The notes under the pieces: generated by a model | What the model saw: the letters and a program-made list of their open reading frames with translations, nothing else | Databases searched by the model: none | What the model was told of the DNA's origin: nothing | In this document: positions 1 to 5,338 of the stretch, piece by piece | How positions within the stretch are numbered: the stretch's first letter is position 1 | Layout: each line of letters opens with the position of its first letter | Assembly (NCBI GenBank): GCA_017398245.1 | Contig: JAFQGN010000368.1 | Span: 1 to 6,878 of the forward strand | Direction: 5' to 3' | DNA: 6,878 bases | Source: Clostridia bacterium | GTDB taxonomy: Bacteria; Bacillota_A; Clostridia; Christensenellales; Aristaeellaceae | Made by a program: the position numbers and the translations under genes

Positions 1-1
1 C

Positions 2-2476
2 CGCACCATCATCCCCGAGATCATGGCTCAGATCGAAGAAGCTCTGGCCAAGACCGAGGAAATCAACGGCAAGAAGTTCGGCGATACCAAGAACCCCCTG
101 CTCGTTTCCGTCCGTTCCGGCGCCCGCGCCTCCATGCCCGGCATGATGGACACCATCCTGAACCTGGGCCTGAACGACGAGGTCGCCGCCGGCATGATCG
201 CAGGCAATCCCGACCCCAAGTTCGAGCGTTTCGTCTATGACTCCTACCGCCGCTTCATCCAGATGTTCTCTGACGTCGTCATGGAGCTTTCCAAGAAGCG
301 CTTCGAAGTCATCATCGATGAAGTGAAGGAAGCCAAGGGCATCACCAACGACATCGACCTCGACACCGAGGACATGAAGCTTCTGGTCAAGAAGTTCAAG
401 GAGTTCTACCGCGAGGAGAAGGGCGAGGACTTCCCCACCGATCCCAAGGCTCAGCTGATGGAGGCTGTCAAGGCCGTCTTCCGCTCCTGGGACAACCCCC
501 GCGCCAACGTCTATCGCCGCATGAACGACATCCCCTACTCCTGGGGCACTGCCGTTAACGTTCAGCCCATGGTCTTCGGCAACCTGAACGAGAACTCCGG
601 CACCGGCGTCGCCTTCACCCGCGACCCCGCCACCGGCGAAAAGGCTCTGTTCGGCGAGTACCTGATCAACGCTCAGGGCGAGGACGTCGTCGCCGGCATC
701 CGCACCCCCAGCAAGATCTCCCAGCTTGAGAGCGACATGCCCGAAGTTTACGAGCAGTTCAAGAACATCGCCAACAAGCTGGAAGACCACTACAAGGATA
801 TGCAGGACATGGAGTTCACCATCGAGAATGGCAAGCTCTACATGCTGCAGACCCGCAACGGCAAGCGCACCGCAGCCGCCGCTCTGAAGATCGCCGTCGA
901 TCTGGTTGACGAAGGCATGATCACCGAGCGCGAGGCAGTCCTGCGCGTTGAGCCCAAGCAGCTCGACAGCCTGCTGCATCCCATGTTCAATGCCCGCGAG
1001 CTCAAGAACGCCAAGGTCGTCGGCCAGGGTCTGGCTGCTTCCCCGGGCGCTGCCTGCGGTCAGGTCGTCTTCACCGCTGAGGACGCCATGGCATGGAAGG
1101 AGAAGGGCCACGAGGTCATCCTGGTCCGTCTCGAGACTTCTCCCGAAGATATCGAAGGCATGGTCGCTGCTCAGGGTATCCTGACCGTCCGCGGCGGCAT
1201 GACCTCTCACGCCGCAGTCGTCGCCCGCGGCATGGGCACCTGCTGCGTCTCCGGCTGCTCCGAGATCAAGATGCACGCCGAAGAGAAGTACTTCACCCTG
1301 AACGGCAAGGACTATCACGAGGGCGACTGGATCTCCCTGGATGGCTCCACCGGCAAGATCTACGGCGAAGCTGTTGCCACCGAGGAAGCCACCATCTCCG
1401 GCGACTTCGGCCGCTTCATGGCTTGGGCTGACGCTGCCCGCAAGCTGACCATCCGCACCAACGCCGACAACCCGCGCGACGCTGCTCAGGCTGTCAAGTT
1501 CGGCGCTGAGGGCATCGGCCTGTGCCGTACCGAGCATATGTTCTTCGAAGGCGACCGCATCAAGGCCGTCCGCGAGATGATCGTTGCCAAGACCGTCGAC
1601 GCCCGCAAGGTTGCTCTGAACAAGCTGCTGCCCTATCAGCAGTCTGACTTCGAGGCCATGTACCGCGTGCTCGAAGGCCGTCCGATGACCGTGCGTTATC
1701 TGGATCCGCCGCTGCACGAGTTCGTGCCCACCCGCGAAGAGGACATCATCGAGCTGGCCAAGGAAATGAAGATCTCCGTCAACGATCTGAAGGAAACCGT
1801 CATCTCCCTGCATGAGTTCAACCCCATGATGGGCCATCGCGGCTGCCGTCTGGCTGTCACCTATCCCGAAATCGCCGAGATGCAGACCAAGGCTGTCATC
1901 AACGCTGCCATCAACGTCAACAAGGAGCATCCCGAGTACAACATCGTGCCCGAGATCATGATCCCGCTGGTTGGCGAAGTGAAGGAACTGAAGTACGTCA
2001 AGGACGTCGTCGTTGCGACCGCTGACAAGCTCATCAAGGAAGCCGGCGTGGAAATGGAATACCACATTGGCACCATGATCGAGATCCCGCGCGCCGCTGT
2101 CACCGCCGATCAGATCGCCACCGAGGCCGAGTTCTTCTCCTTCGGCACCAACGACCTGACCCAGATGACCTTCGGCTTCTCCCGTGACGACGCTGCCAAG
2201 TTCCTGGGCGCGTACTACGACAGCAAGATCTACGAGTTCGATCCCTTCGCGAAGCTGGACCAGACCGGCGTTGGCGCCCTGGTGCAGATGGCTTGCGAAA
2301 AGGGCCGCGCTACCCGTCCCAACATCAAGCTGGGCATCTGCGGCGAGCACGGCGGAGATCCGTCCTCTGTCGAGTTCTGCCACAACATCGGCCTGAGCTA
2401 CGTTTCCTGCTCTCCGTTCCGCGTGCCGATCGCACGTCTGGCCGCTGCGCAGGCTGCCATCAAGGCCGGCAAGTAA
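2..2476 (+). CDS. ppdK: Pyruvate,phosphate dikinase (5' partial)
   Basis: This cytoplasmic enzyme interconverts ATP + phosphate + pyruvate and AMP + pyrophosphate + PEP, and in anaerobes can serve glycolysis or gluconeogenesis. The frame is open from the window edge (codons for RTIIPEI precede the ATG at 23), so that ATG is internal. Domains in order are an ATP-grasp nucleotide-binding region (SVRSGARASMPGMMDTILN near 110-170; FTRDP near 615; MLQTRNGKRT near 842), the swivelling phosphohistidine domain (GGMTSHAAVVARG, catalytic His codon 1208-1210) and the PEP/pyruvate barrel. The barrel shows LCRTEH (Arg 1526-1528), MTVR (Arg 1694-1696), GHRG (Arg 1838-1840), IEIPRA (Glu 2081-2083), GTNDLTQ (Asn 2150-2152) and GICGEHGG (Cys 2339-2341). 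Spacing matches the Clostridium symbiosum enzyme, implying about 50 missing residues. The Thr two before the His is the site that PPDK regulatory kinases modify in this family. Codons are strongly C-ending, suggesting high expression. All expected catalytic residues are present. Confidence 0.97.
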   Translation, partial: RTIIPEIMAQIEEALAKTEEINGKKFGDTKNPLLVSVRSGARASMPGMMDTILNLGLNDEVAAGMIAGNPDPKFERFVYDSYRRFIQMFSDVVMELSKKRFEVIIDEVKEAKGITNDIDLDTEDMKLLVKKFKEFYREEKGEDFPTDPKAQLMEAVKAVFRSWDNPRANVYRRMNDIPYSWGTAVNVQPMVFGNLNENSGTGVAFTRDPATGEKALFGEYLINAQGEDVVAGIRTPSKISQLESDMPEVYEQFKNIANKLEDHYKDMQDMEFTIENGKLYMLQTRNGKRTAAAALKIAVDLVDEGMITEREAVLRVEPKQLDSLLHPMFNARELKNAKVVGQGLAASPGAACGQVVFTAEDAMAWKEKGHEVILVRLETSPEDIEGMVAAQGILTVRGGMTSHAAVVARGMGTCCVSGCSEIKMHAEEKYFTLNGKDYHEGDWISLDGSTGKIYGEAVATEEATISGDFGRFMAWADAARKLTIRTNADNPRDAAQAVKFGAEGIGLCRTEHMFFEGDRIKAVREMIVAKTVDARKVALNKLLPYQQSDFEAMYRVLEGRPMTVRYLDPPLHEFVPTREEDIIELAKEMKISVNDLKETVISLHEFNPMMGHRGCRLAVTYPEIAEMQTKAVINAAINVNKEHPEYNIVPEIMIPLVGEVKELKYVKDVVVATADKLIKEAGVEMEYHIGTMIEIPRAAVTADQIATEAEFFSFGTNDLTQMTFGFSRDDAAKFLGAYYDSKIYEFDPFAKLDQTGVGALVQMACEKGRATRPNIKLGICGEHGGDPSSVEFCHNIGLSYVSCSPFRVPIARLAAAQAAIKAGK

Positions 2477-2493
2477 TTGTTCTGACGCAAACG

Positions 2494-2526
2494 AAAGCCC
2501 CGAACCATATGGTTCGGGGCTTTTTT
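2494..2526 (+). terminator. Intrinsic terminator of ppdK
   Basis: The arm AAAGCCCCGAACC (2494-2506) pairs perfectly with GGTTCGGGGCTTT (2511-2523) across the loop ATAT, and a run of six T follows the GC core (2521-2526). It begins 17 bases after the ppdK stop codon. This is a textbook Rho-independent terminator, and it insulates the promoter that starts about 27 bases downstream. Confidence 0.95.
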
Positions 2527-2553
2527 CATAGCCTTTTTATGTTGAATGTAGTG

Positions 2554-2562
2554 TGGTATAAT
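2554..2562 (+). promoter_or_regulatory. Extended -10 sigma-A promoter
   Basis: TG (2554-2555), one base, then a perfect TATAAT (2557-2562) forms an extended -10 element. At the usual 17-base distance the -35 region reads TTTTTA (2534-2539), a poor match to TTGACA, as is common when the extended -10 is present. Transcription should start near 2568-2570, leaving a leader of only about 13-15 bases that is mostly the Shine-Dalgarno AGGTGA (2573-2578). It would drive the gene at 2583 and probably the GH20 gene after it. Confidence 0.7.
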
Positions 2563-2582
2563 GCATTTGGTGAGGTGATAGC

Positions 2583-3188
2583 ATGAACGCAGAAGAGTTT
2601 GAGAGGAAACTTGCTATGTGCAACGATGAAAACGATCTTGCAGACTTAGCCGAAGAGGTATGCGACGCTCTTCTTAGCGGTCTGAAGGTACCGCTTGCCA
2701 AGCAGTTCATCGCGCGCCTGCTGGAGAGTGGACTAAAGATTACTACCGAATCTGAGAACAGCGGTTTTCTGGATTCTCTTATGTATGTCTATAATCAGAA
2801 AGCTCTGGAAATCGCAAGGATGATTTTTGAGAAGATCGGAGTTCCCGACTCGCTGTTTGCTCGCTTACAGTTCAAAGTAGGTTTTGACTGCTATAATGCA
2901 CCGTATGTAATGAAACTGTATCTCCTTGCCTCGGCATATGTATGGGAAACAAAAGAAACATATATAAAAATGAGTGATAATCTGTACGAAGAAATGTTCG
3001 ACCCTTCGAAGTGCTATACGACATTAGAAAAGGAACATACAAAATGTATGCTTACGCCCGTCATATTCAAGAAGATCGAAAAATACGATTTTATGGTCGA
3101 AATGCTTCCGCAGAAAATCAGCAGGCCCGAGCGAGTAATTCATATTTTCGATAAAGAAAGTAAGATAGAAGTCGCCATATATGATTGA
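2583..3188 (+). CDS. Hypothetical protein, 201 aa, AT-rich gene
   Basis: I do not recognise this family. ATG at 2583 has AGGTGA four bases upstream and a good promoter, so the gene looks real and separately transcribed. The product is soluble, with no signal peptide or membrane segment. The first two thirds look alpha-helical, with acidic and leucine-rich stretches (EEFERKLAM, LADLAEEVCDALL, ALEIARMIFEKIG, VMKLYLLASAYVW). The C-terminus (RVIHIFDKESKIEVAIYD) looks like beta strands. A helical-repeat fold is possible but I see no clear repeat. The gene is about 42% GC by hand count over 2581-3180, far below its neighbours, and has a stretch near 28% at 2941-3000. It ends 20 bases before the GH20 start with no terminator between, so the two are probably co-transcribed. 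Composition suggests recent acquisition or a lineage-specific gene; this is inference. Confidence 0.85.
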   Translation: MNAEEFERKLAMCNDENDLADLAEEVCDALLSGLKVPLAKQFIARLLESGLKITTESENSGFLDSLMYVYNQKALEIARMIFEKIGVPDSLFARLQFKVGFDCYNAPYVMKLYLLASAYVWETKETYIKMSDNLYEEMFDPSKCYTTLEKEHTKCMLTPVIFKKIEKYDFMVEMLPQKISRPERVIHIFDKESKIEVAIYD

Positions 3189-3208
3189 CTTTGGAAGGAT
3201 GATCAAGG

Positions 3209-4651
3209 ATGCTCGATTATATTATTCCCATCCCTAAGCAGGTCGTCAAAATGCAAGGTGTGTTCCGCGGCGCTGCAGCCGTAAAAACTGCGCATGAACC
3301 GTGGCAGCAGTATGCGCAGACGGCCGTGGAATCCCTCTCGCGTATGTTTTTTGCAGATTTCTCCATTGGCGAGGGCGGCGCTGAGCTCGTCCTCTGCCCG
3401 GAAATCGAAAAAGGCCATTACAGGATCGAATCGGACGAAAAGGGCCTTCGCGTGTGCGCATCCGAGGAAAGCGGATTGTGCTTTGGCATCGCGAGCCTTC
3501 TGCAGCTGGTGGAATTCGAAAACGGCGGTATCTCTGCGGAATATTGCACGATCGAGGACTGGGGCGATAAGGAATATCGCGGGCTGATGCTGGATCTTGT
3601 GGTGTGGCATCCGCTGGAGAAGGTATTGCGCCTTCTGGACGTATGCTTTTTCCTGAAGGTACCCTATGTGCATCTGCATCTCATCGACAATGCGGCCTGC
3701 CGAATTCCGATAAAAGCGTTCCCGAAGCTGACGCACCCGCAATACGCCTACTCTGAGCAGGATATAACGACTATCAGGCGCTATGCAGCCGCTCGCGGGC
3801 TCAAGCTCATTCCGGAATTTGACGTGCCCGGCCATGCCCGCACGCTCGTCACCACCTATCCGGAGGTGTTCGGCAACCATATCGACGCAGATGCGGACAT
3901 GGAAGGCGCGGCGACGGAGGTGGGTTTCACCATCCGGACGGACGACGTGGTGTGCGCGGGCAGTGAAAAATGTCGGGAAGGGCTCAAGGCCATCTTTGCA
4001 GAGCTGGCAGAGATGTTCCCCGAATCGGAATACATCCACATCGGCGGCGACGAGGCGTACATTCAGGTGTGGGACCATTGCCCGGACTGCCGGAACTATA
4101 TGGAAGAAAACGGCATTGCGGACCGGTACGAACTGTATTCCGATTTCGTCGCGCAGATGGCGCAGTGCGTGCTCGATCTCGGGCGCACGCCCATCGTGTG
4201 GGAGGGGTTCCCGCGCAAGGGCTCGCAGCGCATCCCGAAGGAGACCATCGTGATCGCATGGGAAAGCCCGTATAATATCGCACCGGATCTGCTTGAAGAC
4301 GGGTTCAGGATCATCAACGGCTCGTGGGAACCGCTGTATATTTTCTGCAACACGCGCAAATGGACGAAAGAAGCTATCCTCGCCTGGGACGTTTGTCAGT
4401 GGCGCAACTGGTGGGATAAATCCAAGGCCTATGAGAAGCCCATCCGCGTGCAGGATTCCGATCAGGTTTGGGGCGCGCAGGTCTCCGTCTGGGGCTCGAA
4501 CTACGAAATGGAGATCAATTCCGTCATGGAAAACCTCGGCGCGATGGCCGAACGCACGTGGAATCTGACGCGCAGGGCCGATGACGCGGCCTATCACGTC
4601 ATGAGCGATAAAATGACGCGCAGGCTTTCGGCCATGATCCAGCAACGGTGA
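3209..4651 (+). CDS. GH20 family beta-N-acetylhexosaminidase-like protein
   Basis: This is a glycoside hydrolase family 20 protein of 480 residues, expected to remove terminal GlcNAc or GalNAc by substrate-assisted catalysis. Residues 1 to about 115 form the small N-terminal domain and the TIM barrel starts at YRGLMLD (Arg124). Family landmarks are HLHLIDN (155-161), EFDVPGH (His209), the catalytic pair in HIGGDEA (Asp281-Glu282), VWEG (Trp331), GSWEPLY (Trp373, Tyr377) and QVWGAQVSVWG (Trp421, Trp428) before a typical ALAERxWN-like end (AMAERTWN). There is no signal peptide or anchor, so it should act in the cytoplasm on imported or recycled sugars. Departures from the common pattern are DN instead of DD at 160-161, ACR where many have GWR, and WGS where many have W-G/T-E. 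The start at 3209 has GGAAGG (3193-3198) ten bases upstream. Substrate is not deducible, and no sugar transporter or kinase gene is in view. Confidence 0.9.
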   Translation: MLDYIIPIPKQVVKMQGVFRGAAAVKTAHEPWQQYAQTAVESLSRMFFADFSIGEGGAELVLCPEIEKGHYRIESDEKGLRVCASEESGLCFGIASLLQLVEFENGGISAEYCTIEDWGDKEYRGLMLDLVVWHPLEKVLRLLDVCFFLKVPYVHLHLIDNAACRIPIKAFPKLTHPQYAYSEQDITTIRRYAAARGLKLIPEFDVPGHARTLVTTYPEVFGNHIDADADMEGAATEVGFTIRTDDVVCAGSEKCREGLKAIFAELAEMFPESEYIHIGGDEAYIQVWDHCPDCRNYMEENGIADRYELYSDFVAQMAQCVLDLGRTPIVWEGFPRKGSQRIPKETIVIAWESPYNIAPDLLEDGFRIINGSWEPLYIFCNTRKWTKEAILAWDVCQWRNWWDKSKAYEKPIRVQDSDQVWGAQVSVWGSNYEMEINSVMENLGAMAERTWNLTRRADDAAYHVMSDKMTRRLSAMIQQR

Positions 4652-4659
4652 CGGCTTGC

Positions 4660-4755
4660 GTGGGAGGATACGGCGGGAATCTCCCTTCGGAAAGCAACCG
4701 TTCCGGGGGAACGCTCTATCGGTATGATCGCCGCCCCTCCCACTTGTTTTCTTTT
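4660..4755 (+). ncRNA. Candidate structured leader or terminator-like RNA
   Basis: In the gap after the GH20 gene, GTGGGAGG (4660-4667) pairs perfectly with CCTCCCAC (4736-4743). After a four-base bulge the stem continues as GGCGG (4672-4676) with CCGCC (4731-4735). Inside sits a second hairpin, CGTTCC (4699-4704) with GGAACG (4708-4713). The long stem is followed by a T-rich stretch (TTGTTTTCTTTT, 4744-4755). This could be an unusual terminator for the GH20 transcript or a structured 5' leader of the acetyltransferase gene. I match it to no riboswitch or T-box consensus that I know, so the call is structural only. Confidence 0.35.
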
Positions 4756-4788
4756 CGGGGAGCACGAGGGGGGAGCTCTTCTCCCGAA
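4754..4788 (+). promoter_or_regulatory. Second stem-loop upstream of the GNAT gene
   Basis: TTCGGGGAG (4754-4762) can pair with CTCCCGAA (4781-4788) with one bulged G. Alternatively GGGAG (4771-4775) pairs with CTCCC (4781-4785). The site lies 19 bases before the acetyltransferase Shine-Dalgarno GGTGAGG (4808-4814), which it leaves free. No T-run follows, so it is not a standard terminator. GAGGGG (4766-4771) could also pair back to CCCCTC (4734-4739), in competition with the preceding stem. Confidence 0.3.
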
Positions 4789-4818
4789 CCGCGCCATACT
4801 GGGAAAGGGTGAGGACGG

Positions 4819-5259
4819 ATGATAACGCTCAGGAAAATCGATATGTATAATTTTGCGAAGGTGATCCGGCTGGAGGTGGACGAAAGCCAGCAGGATTTTG
4901 TGACCTCCAACGCGTTTTCGCTTTCGCAGGCCTATGTGATGCCTGAATGCAGGCCGTTGGCCATCTATAACGGCATGAGCCCCGTGGGCTTTGCCATGTA
5001 CGCTCTGGACAGGGACGAGAACGAGTACTGGGTCTACCGGCTGATGATCGACAAAAACCACCAGCGAAAGGGGTTTGGCCGGGAAGCCATGCGCCTGCTC
5101 ATCGAACATATCAAAAAGGAAGCACCTGACCGAGACAGGCTCTTCATCTCCTTTGAACCGACAAACGAAGGCGCAAAGCGGCTGTACACCTCGCTCGGGT
5201 TCGTTCCGGACAACCGGGAAGTGGACGGCGAGACGGTGTACCGGCTGAACCTGCGCTAA
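4819..5259 (+). CDS. GNAT acetyltransferase, BltD/diamine acetyltransferase-like
   Basis: A 146-residue single-domain GNAT enzyme, transferring the acetyl group of acetyl-CoA to an amine in the cytoplasm. The acetyl-CoA loop (motif A) is VYRLMIDKNHQRKGFG, with the Q-x-x-G-x-G core at residues 82-87. The usual C-terminal element is EPTNEGAKRLYTSLGF, with Tyr123 in the position of the general acid. The N-terminal half (QQDFVTSNAFSLSQAYVMPE, then GFAMYALDRDENEYWVYRL) resembles the spermine/spermidine or diamine acetyltransferase group typified by Bacillus BltD, so a polyamine substrate is the best guess from resemblance; ribosomal-protein or drug substrates remain possible. ATG at 4819 follows GGTGAGG (4808-4814) by four bases. 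The gene is preceded by a structured 167-base gap, and spoIIP starts 79 bases after its stop with no terminator between, so read-through into spoIIP is possible. Confidence 0.88.
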   Translation: MITLRKIDMYNFAKVIRLEVDESQQDFVTSNAFSLSQAYVMPECRPLAIYNGMSPVGFAMYALDRDENEYWVYRLMIDKNHQRKGFGREAMRLLIEHIKKEAPDRDRLFISFEPTNEGAKRLYTSLGFVPDNREVDGETVYRLNLR

Positions 5260-5283
5260 AGCGTTAAAGTGCATAGCATATCG

Positions 5284-5333
5284 CGCCCTCCCTTTGCGTA
5301 TTCTGGATAGCGGAAGAGCAAAGACGGAGGGCG
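5284..5333 (+). promoter_or_regulatory. Hairpin sequestering the spoIIP ribosome binding site
   Basis: CGCCCTCC (5284-5291) followed directly by CTTTGC (5292-5297) pairs with GCAAAG (5318-5323) and, after a two-base AC bulge, GGAGGGCG (5326-5333). This gives 14 base pairs around a 20-base loop. The 3' arm contains the whole Shine-Dalgarno GGAGG (5326-5330), eight bases before the ATG at 5339, so the folded RNA would block initiation. The 5' arm (CCTCCCTTT) itself resembles the anti-Shine-Dalgarno of 16S rRNA. No T-run follows, so it is not a terminator. The pairing is directly visible; the regulatory role is inferred. Confidence 0.6.
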
Positions 5334-5338
5334 AAGAT

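Noticed and set aside
23..25. ATG at 23 as the start of ppdK
   Set aside because: The frame is open upstream to the window edge and reads like dikinase sequence. The spacing of catalytic residues requires about 50 more residues outside the window.
2542..2547. TTGAAT as the -35 box of the promoter at 2557
   Set aside because: It is only nine bases from the TATAAT, far short of 16-18. The extended -10 explains promoter strength better.
3203..4765. A 520-codon open frame on the minus strand opposite the GH20 gene
   Set aside because: It is antisense to a gene with clear family motifs, resembles no protein (rich in Arg, His, Pro, Phe), and is the kind of long shadow frame that GC-rich coding DNA produces.
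4652..4818. T-box leader or known riboswitch upstream of the acetyltransferase
   Set aside because: No GGTGGTACCGCG-like T-box antiterminator or other riboswitch core that I recognise is present, and the downstream gene is not a synthetase or amino-acid gene.
5272..5279. CATAGCAT as a sigma-E -10 element for spoIIP
   Set aside because: It matches six of eight bases of CATACAAT, but the expected -35 position (about 5251-5257, CTGCGCT) shows no match, so I do not call a promoter.
5294..5338. Upstream TTG as the start of spoIIP, adding 15 residues
   Set aside because: No Shine-Dalgarno precedes it, it lies in the left arm of the hairpin, and the added residues (LDSGRAKTEGED) would put a charged stretch ahead of the membrane anchor. 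ATG at 5339 has a strong site.
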